Notes: generated by a model not told the origin, from the letters alone. 62,333 nt of DNA from Geopseudomonas aromaticivorans (GCF_019097855.1 NZ_JAHRGL010000021.1:1-62333); one strand, 5' to 3'. Positions 28,519 through 37,719 are shown, counted from the first letter of the stretch. A program made the numbers and translations.

Positions 28519-29478
28519 ATGTCGCGAGACTGGCTGGAGCATCACCAGATAGGCTTGTATTTCGTCGCCGTAGCCATCGCAGCTGTCGCAGGCTTGGCCT
28601 CTGAAGGCATGGCTGATCTGGCGGCAATGGCCATCACACCAGCGATTGCCATGCTGATGTATGCCATGTTCCTGCAGATTCCATTCCTTGAGCTTCGGCA
28701 AGCATTTGCCAACCGACGCTTCGTCGGCGCCCTGTTGCTGGCCAACTTCGTGCTGGTGCCGTTGCTGGTCTGGCTTCTGACCCTGCCGCTGTCGGCCAAC
28801 AAGGCCCTGCTTGCCGGAGCCCTGCTGGTCCTGCTGACGCCCTGCATCGACTACGTGGTGGTATTCACCCACCTGGGCAAGGGCGACTCGAGACTGGTGC
28901 TGGCCTCCACGCCACTCCTGCTGCTGCTCCAGCTGCTGATGCTGCCTGTCTATCTGCAGCTCATGCTCGGCACGCAGGTGGACACGGTGATCGCCATCCG
29001 GCCCTTTGCCGAGGCCTTCCTGTTGCTGATCGTCGCGCCCCTGGTACTGGCCGTCGCCACAGAGCTGGGCGCAAGCCGCTCCGCAGCGGTGCGCATCTGG
29101 AGCGCCGGCTGGGCCTGGCTGCCCGTGCCGGCGATGGCAATGGTACTGGTGGCCGTGATCGGTTCGCAGATCGCCGCGGTGGCCCGGCAACTGGAAGTGC
29201 TCGCTCCGCTGTTGCCGGTCTATGCCATGTTCATGTTGCTCGCCCCTGCACTCGGAGCGTTCAGCGCCAGGCTGTTCCGTCTGGCGGCGCCGGCGGCGCG
29301 GGCGGTGGCCTTCAGCAGCTCCACTCGCAACTCGCTGGTGGTACTGCCACTGGCGCTGGCCCTGCCCGAGCCGATCAGGGGGCTGGCGGCGGCCGCAGTG
29401 ATCACCCAGACCCTTGTGGAGCTGGTCGGTGAGCTGATCTACCTGCGCACCATCCCGGCGCTGGTAAGGGGGAACTAG
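28519..29478 (+). CDS. Arsenite-efflux-like transporter of the Acr3/bile acid:sodium symporter superfamily
   Basis: Inner-membrane transporter, 319 residues, about ten hydrophobic helices. The conserved Pro-Cys motif in helix 4 is present (LLTPCIDYVVVFTHLGKGD), comparable with the APC motif of Acr3 arsenite pumps, and helix 9 has SSSTRNSLVVLPLALALPEP, matching the second family signature. These two motifs point to arsenite or a related oxyanion, but bile-acid-symporter relatives carry other substrates. ATG at 28519 follows GGGAGA. No arsR or arsC is nearby. The gene stands alone between mobile DNA and a Dsb pair. Confidence 0.75.
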   Translation: MSRDWLEHHQIGLYFVAVAIAAVAGLASEGMADLAAMAITPAIAMLMYAMFLQIPFLELRQAFANRRFVGALLLANFVLVPLLVWLLTLPLSANKALLAGALLVLLTPCIDYVVVFTHLGKGDSRLVLASTPLLLLLQLLMLPVYLQLMLGTQVDTVIAIRPFAEAFLLLIVAPLVLAVATELGASRSAAVRIWSAGWAWLPVPAMAMVLVAVIGSQIAAVARQLEVLAPLLPVYAMFMLLAPALGAFSARLFRLAAPAARAVAFSSSTRNSLVVLPLALALPEPIRGLAAAAVITQTLVELVGELIYLRTIPALVRGN

Positions 29479-29616
29479 AGCCTGTACCTGTCAGTGTTTG
29501 GTAGCGGACGTAAACAGCACTCCAGCGAGCGTCGGTGCCATTCCGGCAACACCACTCGCACCGACGCGACTCCCGGCAGATAGTGGACTGTAAGCTCTAT
29601 CAGCGCACCCTTGGTG

Positions 29617-30291
29617 TCAGTTCCTGGCCTTGGCGACTTCGCTGCGCACCAGATCGCGCAGTGGCTCGGGGCCGAATTTGTCCAGTGCGTGGCCATTGAC
29701 GAAGAAGGTCGGGGTGCCCCGGATGCCCAGCGCTTTGACGTCCTGCATGTCGGTTTCCAGCACGGCGTCGACGCTGGGCGTGTGCATGTCCGCACGGGCC
29801 CTCCCCACGTCCAGACCGGCGCCCTCGGCGGCGGCCCAGGCTGCGGCCGCCCTGGGGTCGTCGTGCCAGTCCGGCTGGGCATCGAGAACAGCCTCCAACA
29901 CCTGCGAGTAAAGGTTCTGCTTGCGCGCGGCCTCCAGCATGCGAGCCACCTCCTCTGAGGCCTGGTGGAACAGTACGTAGCGCAACACCAGCCGCACGTC
30001 GTTGGGGTTCTCGGCGAGGATCTTCTTCACATACGGGTAGAAGGCTCGGCACGCCTCGCAGGAGGGGTCGAAGAACTCGACGATGGTCACCGGCGCCTGC
30101 GCCGGGCCGAATACCGGCGAGTGGAAGCGAACCAGGTTGCTGCCCTTGGGCGCTTCCGCCGGCACCTGCGCGGGTGCTTGGGCCTGCTGCGACGGTTGCG
30201 GCGGTATCACCCGCGGGTAGAGGAAGGCGGCTGCGGCGAACACGGCAAGGATCACCACGCAGATGATCAGAACCAGGGTACGGCGATTCAT
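29617..30291 (-). CDS. DsbA/thioredoxin-like periplasmic disulfide protein
   Basis: Membrane-anchored thioredoxin-fold protein, 224 residues. N-terminal anchor (LVLIICVVILAVFAAAAFLYP), a Pro/Gln-rich linker, then the active site FFDPSCEACRAFYPYVK (CEAC) and the cis-Pro loop GIRGTPTFFVNG. It resembles DsbA-family proteins that oxidise or repair cysteines in the periplasm. Its start overlaps the dsbB-like gene by 4 bp (ATGA), so the two form a self-contained oxidase/regenerator pair. In a copper island this may protect periplasmic thiols or mature Cys-rich proteins; inference. Confidence 0.87.
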   Translation of the reverse strand: MNRRTLVLIICVVILAVFAAAAFLYPRVIPPQPSQQAQAPAQVPAEAPKGSNLVRFHSPVFGPAQAPVTIVEFFDPSCEACRAFYPYVKKILAENPNDVRLVLRYVLFHQASEEVARMLEAARKQNLYSQVLEAVLDAQPDWHDDPRAAAAWAAAEGAGLDVGRARADMHTPSVDAVLETDMQDVKALGIRGTPTFFVNGHALDKFGPEPLRDLVRSEVAKARN

Positions 30292-30722
30292 GGGGCAGTT
30301 CTCCGGCGAATAACGAGGAGCAGGATGGCAATCAGAGCGAAAGCAAACAGGGCCAGCATCGGTAGCGGCACACCACCGAAGATGGTCATGCCGGCGCCCG
30401 AGCAGGACGGTCCAGTAGCCGTGCAGGGCTGGATTGGCAGGGGAATCAGCCCGGCATAGAGCAGCGTGTGGGCGAGAGCTAGTCCTGCGCCGATGCCGGC
30501 CAACGGTAGTGCGTAACGCCAGATGGCGAAGTCCGAGCGGTAGCAGGCGATGGTCAGGATCACCGTCAGCGGGAACATGAAGGCGCGCTGGAACCAGCAC
30601 AGTACGCAGGGAGCCTGCCCCATCACCTCGCCGATGAACAGCGCGGAGAGGCTCGACAGCAGCGCCACCAGCCAGGCGACTAGAAGCAGTGACCACAATC
30701 CGGAAGATGATGACGTACTCAT
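30288..30722 (-). CDS. DsbB-like disulfide bond formation protein (quinone reductase)
   Basis: Inner-membrane four-helix protein, 144 residues, that reoxidises a DsbA partner using quinone. Seen are the first cysteine pair in GQAPCVLCWFQRAFMFP and the second in PIQPCTATGPSCSGAG, with the ICVLCWxQR-like context of DsbB/BdbC. ATG at 30722 follows GAGGAG. The ribosome site overlaps a 7+7 bp palindrome. First gene of the pair with the CEAC thioredoxin-like protein. Confidence 0.9.
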   Translation of the reverse strand: MSTSSSSGLWSLLLVAWLVALLSSLSALFIGEVMGQAPCVLCWFQRAFMFPLTVILTIACYRSDFAIWRYALPLAGIGAGLALAHTLLYAGLIPLPIQPCTATGPSCSGAGMTIFGGVPLPMLALFAFALIAILLLVIRRRTAP

Positions 30723-30731
30723 TGGCTACTC

Positions 30732-30747
30732 CTCGTTATGTAACGAG
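30732..30747. promoter_or_regulatory. Palindrome overlapping the dsbB ribosome site (candidate operator)
   Basis: CTCGTTATGTAACGAG: perfect 7-bp arms around a 2-bp centre. It lies 10 bp before the dsbB-like start and could be an operator or a hairpin that hides the ribosome site. No known regulator assigned. Confidence 0.4.
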
Positions 30748-30861
30748 ACAACAGCGGACAACCATCCCATTGACTTGAAACATGACGATTCCTCCCAGAT
30801 TGGCAGTTTTCAGGAGGGATTGTCGGGACCATAAATTCCATAGGAGATTCCCTAAAAAAAA

Positions 30862-30880
30862 CGGCGCCACTGGGACGCCG
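30862..30880 (-). terminator. Intrinsic terminator downstream of the DUF2790 gene
   Basis: CGGCG...CGCCG stem with a 9-nt loop that can pair further, followed on the minus strand by eight T. It ends the transcript of the gene at 30995-31321. Confidence 0.75.
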
Positions 30881-30994
30881 ATAGCCTGGAAAGGGGCAAG
30901 GCCCAGGCGAAAGCACTTTCAACCACACGGCTGCAGTCAGCCGCTCCTTACTTTAGGTGCAGGCATTTTTTGCGGCTGGTCAGCCGGTCGCCAC

Positions 30995-31321
30995 TCAGCC
31001 GCGCCGGCATCCCCCACCGACTGCTTGGTACTCGACCGTCCGGAGCTCACCCTTCGAGTCGAGGAAGGTCATCCGCGCAGGTATCACGCCACAGACCTTG
31101 GCCTTGCGTGTCACGCTGATCACCCTGGCTACATCGAGCTCCATGCCATAGCGATACATCTCGACTTTCGGAGCGGATTTCCCGAGCTCTGCGGCGTACG
31201 CGTCCATGGCGCGCTGGTTCTCCTGGAGGATCCTGACCGGATCCTTGTCGAAACCAGCCGACATTGCGATGGAAGAGACGGCAAACATCGAGATGGCCAA
31301 GATTGCTTTCAGAGCTTTCAT
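30995..31321 (-). CDS. DUF2790 family periplasmic protein
   Basis: A 108-residue exported protein: signal peptide to SSIAMSAG, then DPVRILQENQRAMDAYAAELG, YRYGMELDVARVISV, CGVIPARMTFLD and GGGC at the end. Paralog of the protein at 16603-16935 with the same two cysteines. DUF2790 proteins are small Pseudomonas envelope proteins, several reported as metal-responsive. ATG at 31321 follows AGAGGA. It lies between the Dsb pair and the czc-like operon and has its own terminator. Function unknown. Confidence 0.8.
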   Translation of the reverse strand: MKALKAILAISMFAVSSIAMSAGFDKDPVRILQENQRAMDAYAAELGKSAPKVEMYRYGMELDVARVISVTRKAKVCGVIPARMTFLDSKGELRTVEYQAVGGGCRRG

Positions 31322-31466
31322 TTGAATTCCTCTATCACTGCGGTAATTCGCTGAGTGCTGCTTCAGTGACTTCAACTTCCGGATCATTTGCCGGCCAGCA
31401 CGGTTGTTTTGTGGTGCGCAATCCCGCCCTGAGGGGCGGATTTGCGCTGAGAAATGCGGCAAACCA

Positions 31467-34400
31467 TCAGAAAGCCCCCGCTTCGCGGTCAGCCATCAAT
31501 CGCTCGGTGTCCTTGCGGCCGAACAACCAGAACATCACCGGGGTCAGGTAGGTATCGAGGAGGGTCGAGCTGATCAGGCCGGAGAAGATCACCACCGCCA
31601 CCGGGTGGAGCACTTCCGTGCCCGGCCGCTCGGCCTCGAACAGCAGCGGTGCCAGGGCAAAGGCGGTGACCAGCGCGGTCATCAGCACCGGACTCAGGCG
31701 CTCGAGGGAGCCACGCAGGATCATCGAGTGGTCGAAGTTCTCCCCTTCGATGCGCATCAGGTTGATGTAGTGGCTGACCTTGAGGATGCCGTTGCGCACC
31801 GAGATGCCGGCCAGGGTGATGAAGCCGATCAGCGCGGCAATCGACAGCGGCTGCCCCGACAACCACAGGCCGAGCACTGCACCGACCAGGGCCAGCGGGA
31901 TGTTGACCATGATCAGCGCCGACAGGGTTGCCGACTTGTAGCGGCTGTAGAGCACCACGAACATCAGAATCAGCGAAACGATGGACAGCAGGCCGACCAG
32001 ACGTGACGCTTCCTCCTGGGCCTGGAACTGGCCACCCAGAGTGATGAAGTAGCCTTCCGGCAGCTTGGACTCGTCGACCACCTTGCGGATGTCTTCGACG
32101 ATCTCCGACAGCGGGCGCCCCTGAGCATTGGCCGACAGCACGATGCGCCGTTTGCCGTCGTCGCGACTGATCTGGTTCGGGCCGTCGCCGTCCTCGATGC
32201 TGGCGAGCCTCGACAGCGGTACCCGACCGGCCGGGGTCTCGAACAGGATGTTGCCCAGGCCTTCCGCCGAACGTGCCGTCTCGGGCAGGCGCACCACCAG
32301 AGCGAAACGCCGGCCACCCTCGACAATCTGGGTGACCTTTTCGCCCTCGACCAGACTCTCCAGCGTCGCCAGGATCTGCGGCGCGGGAACGCCGTACTGG
32401 GCGGCGGCGGCGTAGTCGATTCGCACCTTGATCTGCGGAGCCAGCACCTGCTTCTCGATCTCCAGGTCGGCGATGCCGGGAATCGCCGCCAGCCTGCCGC
32501 GCAGGGCATCCGCCTGGCCGCGCAGGGTGTCCAGATCCTCGCCGAAGATCTTGATGGCGATCTGCGAGCGCACGCCCGACAGCATGTGGTCGATCCGGTG
32601 CGAGATCGGCTGGCCGATGCCGATGGCCGCCGGCAGGTTGACCAGCCGCGAACGAATGTCGCCGGTGATCTCATCCATCGAGCGGGTCAGCTCCGATGCC
32701 GGCTTGAGGCCGACATCCAGCTCGCTTACGTGCACACCCTCGGCGTGCTCATCCAGCTCAGCGCGGCCGCTGCGGCGGCCGACGTGGGTCACTTCCGGCA
32801 CCTGCATGACCAACTGCTCGGCCTGCTGGGCCAGCGCCGAGGACTCCGCCAGGGTCACACCAGGGTTCAGACGCAGGCCGATCAGCAAGGTGCCCTCGTT
32901 GAACGGCGGCAGGAAGGTCTTCGGGAAGAACGGCACGCTCGCCGCCGCGACCAGCACGGCAATGCCGCCAACGACTACAGCCGCCTTCGGACGCTGCAGG
33001 ACGGCCTGCAAGCTGCTGCGATAGCGGCTCTTGAGCCAGGCCAGCAGCTTGGTGTCGCCATGTTCCAGCGACTTCATGCGCGGCAGCAGGTAGAAGGACA
33101 GCACCGGGGTGACGGTCACCGAAACCACCAGCGAGGCCAGGGTGGAGACGATGAAGGCGATCCCCAGCGGCACGAACAGTCGCCCTTCCATGCCCGGCAG
33201 GGCGAACAGCGGCAGGAACACCAGCACGATGATGATGGTGGCGTAGAGGATGGCCGAACGCACCTCCATGGTCGCGTGCCCCACCAGTTCCAGCGGGTGC
33301 AGGCGGTGCTCGGGGTGCTTGGCCCGCTCCACCTTGAGCCGGCGCAGCACGTTCTCCACGCCCACCACGGCATCGTCGACCAATCCGCCGATAGCGATGG
33401 CCAGGCCACCGAGGGTCATGGTGTTGATCGACAGGCCGAAGTACTTGAACACCAGACCAGTGATGAAGATCGACACCGGAATGGCCGTCAGCGCAATGAT
33501 GGTGGGGCGCAGCGTGCCGAGGAAGAAGAACAGGATCGCCGCGACGAACACCGAGGCGCCGATCAGCTTGCCCTGAAGGGTGCTGATCGAGGCCTCGATG
33601 AAGCTGGCCTGGCGGAAGGTGACCTGGGGGGCCTCCATGCCGGTCGGCAGCGACTTGCGCATTTCCCCCAGCGCCGCCTCGATGGAGCGGGTCAGCTGGA
33701 TGGTATCGGCCGTCGGTTGTTTCTGGATGCCGAGGATCACCGCTGCCTTGCCTTCGAAGCCGGCGTCACCGCGCTTCAGGGCTGCGGCAAAGGTCACTTC
33801 GGCGATCTGCCGCAGCAGGATCGGCTGGCCGTTACGAGCCGTGATGGCCAGGTTCGACAGATCCTCCAGACTCGACGTCCGCCCCAGGTTGCGAATCAGG
33901 TACTCGCGGCCATTGAGCTCGAGGAAGCCCCCGGAGGTATTCGACGAATAGCCCTTGAGCGCCTCTTCCAGTTGCGTATGGCTGATACCCAGTTCGGCCA
34001 TGCGCGCCGTGTCGGGCTGGACCTGGAACTGGCGGACCTCGCCGCCAATCGGGATCACCTGGGCAACACCGGGGATTGCCATCAGGCGCGGACGCAGCAC
34101 CCAGTCGGCGAACTCGCGCACCTGCATCGGGGTGATCTTGTCCGCATCGATGGGAATCGCGATCTGCATGATCTCGCCCATGATGGAGCTGATCGGCCCC
34201 ATGCGCGGGATCACGCCCGGTGGCAAACCCTCCTCCATCGCGGAGAGCCGCTCCGACACCATCTGCCGGGCCCGGAAAATCTCAGTGCTCCAGTCGAAGG
34301 TGACGTAAATGAACGACAGCCCGCTGCTGGAGACCGAGCGCACGCTCTCCACGCCGGGTAGACCGTTCATCGTGGTCTCCAGCGGGAAGGTGATCAGTTG

Positions 34401-34586
34401 CTCGACCTCTTCGGAGGCCATGCCGCCAGCCTCGGTCATGATGGTGACCGTGGGCTTGTTCAGATCGGGAAAAACATCCACGGGCATGCGTGACAGCGTG
34501 AATGCGCCGTAGGCCATCAGCACCAGGCTGGCGATGATCACCAGCAGACGGTTGCCGAGGCTGTTGTCGAGGAGCCACTTGAACAT
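31467..34586 (-). CDS. czcA: CzcA-type heavy-metal RND efflux pump
   Basis: Proton-driven inner-membrane pump of the HME-RND family, 1039 residues, probably for Zn/Cd/Co. N-terminal DVFPDLNKPTVTIMTEAGG, helix-4 motif GGLAIAIGGLVDDAVVGVEN with the Asp-Asp pair (the two CusA pumps here have MVDAAVVM or MVDGAVVM instead), PPFNEGTLLIGLRLNPG where CusA has its copper Met motif, and a C-terminal LAGISVRNGILKVSH. The CusA Met triad is absent, which argues against Cu(I)/Ag(I). ATG at 34586 follows GGGAG. Last gene of czcI-C-accessory-B-A. Substrate call rests on neighbours (CzcI, CadA) and these motifs. Confidence 0.9.
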   Translation of the reverse strand: MFKWLLDNSLGNRLLVIIASLVLMAYGAFTLSRMPVDVFPDLNKPTVTIMTEAGGMASEEVEQLITFPLETTMNGLPGVESVRSVSSSGLSFIYVTFDWSTEIFRARQMVSERLSAMEEGLPPGVIPRMGPISSIMGEIMQIAIPIDADKITPMQVREFADWVLRPRLMAIPGVAQVIPIGGEVRQFQVQPDTARMAELGISHTQLEEALKGYSSNTSGGFLELNGREYLIRNLGRTSSLEDLSNLAITARNGQPILLRQIAEVTFAAALKRGDAGFEGKAAVILGIQKQPTADTIQLTRSIEAALGEMRKSLPTGMEAPQVTFRQASFIEASISTLQGKLIGASVFVAAILFFFLGTLRPTIIALTAIPVSIFITGLVFKYFGLSINTMTLGGLAIAIGGLVDDAVVGVENVLRRLKVERAKHPEHRLHPLELVGHATMEVRSAILYATIIIVLVFLPLFALPGMEGRLFVPLGIAFIVSTLASLVVSVTVTPVLSFYLLPRMKSLEHGDTKLLAWLKSRYRSSLQAVLQRPKAAVVVGGIAVLVAAASVPFFPKTFLPPFNEGTLLIGLRLNPGVTLAESSALAQQAEQLVMQVPEVTHVGRRSGRAELDEHAEGVHVSELDVGLKPASELTRSMDEITGDIRSRLVNLPAAIGIGQPISHRIDHMLSGVRSQIAIKIFGEDLDTLRGQADALRGRLAAIPGIADLEIEKQVLAPQIKVRIDYAAAAQYGVPAPQILATLESLVEGEKVTQIVEGGRRFALVVRLPETARSAEGLGNILFETPAGRVPLSRLASIEDGDGPNQISRDDGKRRIVLSANAQGRPLSEIVEDIRKVVDESKLPEGYFITLGGQFQAQEEASRLVGLLSIVSLILMFVVLYSRYKSATLSALIMVNIPLALVGAVLGLWLSGQPLSIAALIGFITLAGISVRNGILKVSHYINLMRIEGENFDHSMILRGSLERLSPVLMTALVTAFALAPLLFEAERPGTEVLHPVAVVIFSGLISSTLLDTYLTPVMFWLFGRKDTERLMADREAGAF

Positions 34587-34600
34587 GAGTCAGGCTCCCT

Positions 34601-35710
34601 TCAGCGGATTTGGTTGATCAGGCTGGCGGCCTGCGTCACGACACGATCCCCAGCGGCAAGCCCATTGGTCACCACCACGGATACCCCGTCCAGCGCGGCA
34701 AAGGTGACCGGGCGCGGCACGAAGTGCTCCGGCGCGGTCTTGACCCAAACGACATTCTGGTTAGCGGCATTCTTCATCAGCGACGCTGCCGGAACCCGGA
34801 TGCCCTGGGTACGACTGGCGGTCTGCACGAAGACCTTGACCGGCTGCCCCACGGCCAGCCGGGACAAGGCGCTGCCCTCGCCCTGGAACAGCATCGGCAG
34901 GGCCTGTTCGCGCAGGCTGCGCGCCGCGCCGATGAAGGTCAGCGGCACCCGTTCGCTACCCACCGCCAGAGTGGCTCCCGCCACATCGGCGGCCTGGTTC
35001 AGGTCGTAGGCCAGCGCTTCGATGCGCAGACGGGTGGGATCGACCACCTCGAACACCAGTTCGCGGGCATCGACCACCTGGCCGGCGACCGCGTTGGTCG
35101 AGGCAATCACCCCGGAAACCGGCGCAACCAGTGCATCCCGCGCATTGACGCCCGAACTCAGCGCAGCGACTTGCGCCCCCAGACTCGCGGCCTCGCTGGC
35201 CGCAGCCTCGATATCCTTGCGCGGCACCGTATCGGCCAGCTCGCGCAAGCGCGCCAGGCGCTGGTCGGCAAGACCCTTGGCCGCCCGCAGTTGGGCCAGC
35301 TGCGCGGCCTGATTGGCCCGTTCGAGGACATCGCCGGTCGCCACGACATAGGCCAGCACCTGACCTTTCTTCACCGCCTGCCCAACGCTGGGAAAGCCGC
35401 GCGGGCCGGCCTCGAGGCGCCCAGCCAGCACGGACTGCACCATGCCTCCGGCATTGGGGTCCATCACTACCTTGCCGGCCAACTCCAGCGAGCGCGGAAA
35501 TTCGGCCGTCTCGAGCGGCAAGGTGCGCACACCGATCTGGCGTTGCGCCGGCTTGGGCAGGAATACGCTGCCGTCGGGCAGTCGCTGGGGGCCGTTGCTG
35601 TTGGTTGCAGGCGCTTCTTCGCCATGGTCATGCCCTTCGCCAGCCCAAGCGGGCGCGGTCAGGGACAGCAGAGCCAGGCATACCGCAGAAATCAGAAAAT
35701 TAGCTTTCAT
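34601..35710 (-). CDS. czcB: CzcB-type periplasmic adaptor
   Basis: Membrane-fusion protein of the czc-like pump, 369 residues. Signal peptide to LTAPAWA, immediately followed by a His-rich GEGHDHGEEAP motif, then barrel and hairpin domains (LAGKVVMDPNAGGMVQ, FPSVGQAVKKGQVLAYV, VSGVIASTNAVAGQVVD, QPVKVFVQTASRTQGIRVP). It is shorter than CzcB of Cupriavidus (about 520) because the N-terminal extra domain is encoded by the separate gene at 35720-36265. Begins 9 bp after that gene and ends 14 bp before czcA. Confidence 0.88.
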   Translation of the reverse strand: MKANFLISAVCLALLSLTAPAWAGEGHDHGEEAPATNSNGPQRLPDGSVFLPKPAQRQIGVRTLPLETAEFPRSLELAGKVVMDPNAGGMVQSVLAGRLEAGPRGFPSVGQAVKKGQVLAYVVATGDVLERANQAAQLAQLRAAKGLADQRLARLRELADTVPRKDIEAAASEAASLGAQVAALSSGVNARDALVAPVSGVIASTNAVAGQVVDARELVFEVVDPTRLRIEALAYDLNQAADVAGATLAVGSERVPLTFIGAARSLREQALPMLFQGEGSALSRLAVGQPVKVFVQTASRTQGIRVPAASLMKNAANQNVVWVKTAPEHFVPRPVTFAALDGVSVVVTNGLAAGDRVVTQAASLINQIR

Positions 35711-35719
35711 GGAACACCT

Positions 35720-36265
35720 TCACGAATGACGAGGAGCGACACGGGCGCGGCGCATAGCCCAACCCAGCAGGGCGAGCAGAACCAGCCCGCCGGCACCCCA
35801 GGCACCGTAGGTGCCCCAGGACGCGCCAGACGCAGACTCTTCGGCGTGCTCTTCGTGATGGATATCCAGATCACCGCTCAGCAGCTCCGTGCGCTGGCCG
35901 ACGACGACCTTGGCCTTGATAGCGACCTCGCCTTCCTCGGGCTCTTCCGCCAGCTCGGCCTCGAACTCGCCGGCTTCGTGCTGCTCGGCCTCGACCTTGA
36001 CGCCGCCAATCTCCAGTTCAAGGCTCGCGCCCTCGACCGGACTGTTATCGGCGGCATGGTCGAGCCACAGAGTGAGGTCGTGGCCATCGAGCACGCCGAC
36101 CAGCTCGAAGGTGTCGGAAGTCGCCGCGAAGCGCGGCAGGGCCTGTCCAGTCGGAGTGGCCGGCGCTTCGCCATGGTCATGCCCCTCGCCGGCTTGAGTA
36201 GCCGGGGGGGCGGCAGCGATCAAGGTCGCCACAGTGAAGGCTGTCAGCCTTGGAAACAGTGTCAT
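35720..36265 (-). CDS. Stand-alone CzcB N-terminal-like domain, membrane anchored
   Basis: A 181-residue exported protein: signal peptide to AAPPATQAGEG, His motif GEGHDHGEAP, and a beta-rich domain (FELVGVLDGHDLTLWLDHA, GASLELEIGGVKVEAEQHE, ELLSGDLDIHHEE) that resembles the extra N-terminal domain of long CzcB adaptors, then a C-terminal transmembrane helix (GAGGLVLLALLGWAMRR). The signal/His motif is nearly identical to that of the downstream adaptor, suggesting that one long CzcB was split or the motif duplicated. Likely periplasmic, held to the inner membrane, presenting metal to the pump. No named family recognised. Confidence 0.7.
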   Translation of the reverse strand: MTLFPRLTAFTVATLIAAAPPATQAGEGHDHGEAPATPTGQALPRFAATSDTFELVGVLDGHDLTLWLDHAADNSPVEGASLELEIGGVKVEAEQHEAGEFEAELAEEPEEGEVAIKAKVVVGQRTELLSGDLDIHHEEHAEESASGASWGTYGAWGAGGLVLLALLGWAMRRARVAPRHS

Positions 36266-36295
36266 CTTTGCAGTCCTTGTAGGTTCGTTCTGGCC

Positions 36296-37585
36296 CTATT
36301 CGGGCAGCAGACCCAGCGCCTGGCGCAGTGAAGAGGTCGCCGCCGCCTGATCGAGTCGGGCCAGGGCAGCCTGACGCTTGGCGTCGGTCGCCTCGAGCTC
36401 GATACGCAGGCGCGTCGGCAGATCGGTTTCGCCGAGGCGGAAGGATTTTTCGAAGAAACCGCGAGACTCCTGGGCCAGCCGGGCACGCTTCTCGGCAGCC
36501 GTCACTTGAGCGCGGGCGGATTCGAACTCCAGCCGGGCGGCTTCCAGCTCGCCGAGCAGGCGCTCACGCGCCAGACGCGCCTGCACCTCGGCTTCGATGG
36601 CCTCGGCCTCGGCCGTGGCTTGCTTGGCGCGATTGCGACTGCCCGAGCCGAAGGGGATGCGAATGCCCAGGGTGAGGCTTTCGTCATAGGACTCCCCAGG
36701 CTCGCGTTCGCGAGTGGTAGACAAGGTCAACTCGGGATTGGCCCGGGTCTGCACGCGGGCCAGTTCGGCCGAGCGGCGCGCGACCTCGGCCTGATCGAGC
36801 AGGGCGGCCACCGCCGGATGCTGAGTATCCAGACCAGCGAAGTCGGCGGGCAAAGCGGGCACCGGCTCACCGGCAACTACGCCAGGCGCAGTCTCTTCGC
36901 TATCACCCGGCAGGGTGCCGATCAGGCTGCGCAACTGCTGTGCAGCCGTCGCCAGCGCACTCCTGGCTCGCGCCGCCTCGATCTCGGCCAACGCCGCAGC
37001 ACCCTCGGCCTGGTGCTGATCGGCCAGGGCCAGCTCGCCCGACTTGACCCGTTTGGCGACATCGGCAGCGAGCTGCCGGGCATTGCCCTCGCGCTCGCTG
37101 GCCAGGCTCGCTTCGACCCGGCTGCGTTGCCACTGCCAGTACGCCTCGCGCACTTCAGCAGCAGTGCGCAGCTGCGCAGCCGAGGCGCGACTGGCGGTGG
37201 ACTGGGCCTCGGCCTCGGCCACGGCGCCCGTACGCGAGCGCTCACCGGGCAGCCACAGGGGGATGGCGAGGCCGACATTGTGCTCGCGGCTACCATCGTT
37301 GCCATTGAGCTGGTCGCCTTTGCTCGACAGCTCCAGGGCCATGGGCTCGGCGGTCCAGCTGTCGGCGGAGGCGCGACGGGCGGAGGCCGCCTCACGACGC
37401 GCAGACGAGGACTCCGCTTCGGGCTGACGCGCCCAAGCGGTATCGAAGGCTTGCTTCAGCGATAAAGGACCGGCAGTGACCGACTGCAGGCTGGAAGCGC
37501 TTGGCGCTGTCTGCGCCAAGGAACTGCCGGTGGCCAGCACGAGCAAGGCACAGGGCAGCCATTTTCTGGTTTTGCTTGGGAACAT
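36296..37585 (-). CDS. czcC: CzcC-type outer membrane efflux channel (TolC family)
   Basis: Outer-membrane channel of the czc-like pump, 429 residues. Signal peptide to LVLATGSSLAQ; outer-membrane-efflux repeats with LSLKQAFDTAWARQPEAESS, a long coiled coil rich in Ala/Arg, NPELTLSTTREREPGESY followed by SLTLGIRIPFGSGSRN, and FRLGETDLPTRLRIELEATDAKRQ. ATG at 37585 follows GGAGA. It is 134 bp downstream of the CzcI-like gene and 30 bp upstream of the accessory gene. Confidence 0.88.
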   Translation of the reverse strand: MFPSKTRKWLPCALLVLATGSSLAQTAPSASSLQSVTAGPLSLKQAFDTAWARQPEAESSSARREAASARRASADSWTAEPMALELSSKGDQLNGNDGSREHNVGLAIPLWLPGERSRTGAVAEAEAQSTASRASAAQLRTAAEVREAYWQWQRSRVEASLASEREGNARQLAADVAKRVKSGELALADQHQAEGAAALAEIEAARARSALATAAQQLRSLIGTLPGDSEETAPGVVAGEPVPALPADFAGLDTQHPAVAALLDQAEVARRSAELARVQTRANPELTLSTTREREPGESYDESLTLGIRIPFGSGSRNRAKQATAEAEAIEAEVQARLARERLLGELEAARLEFESARAQVTAAEKRARLAQESRGFFEKSFRLGETDLPTRLRIELEATDAKRQAALARLDQAAATSSLRQALGLLPE

Positions 37586-37719
37586 CCCGATTCTCCAGTG
37601 ATGAAAAAGCTCACAGGGAATCGGCGAGACGCAATCAGCTGGCTCGCAGCACGCCAACGCTCATCGTCGGTGACGATGGTCGTTTGAGCGGGTCAGGGAG
37701 AGAGGAGTCGCCTCGCCGA

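Noticed and set aside
32586-34361. A 591-codon plus-strand open frame across czcA
   Set aside because: Shadow of the GC-rich RND gene on the other strand; no motif or ribosome site.
34610-36331. A 573-codon plus-strand open frame across czcB and the accessory gene
   Set aside because: Antisense shadow; the minus-strand proteins have signal peptides, motifs and correct spacing.
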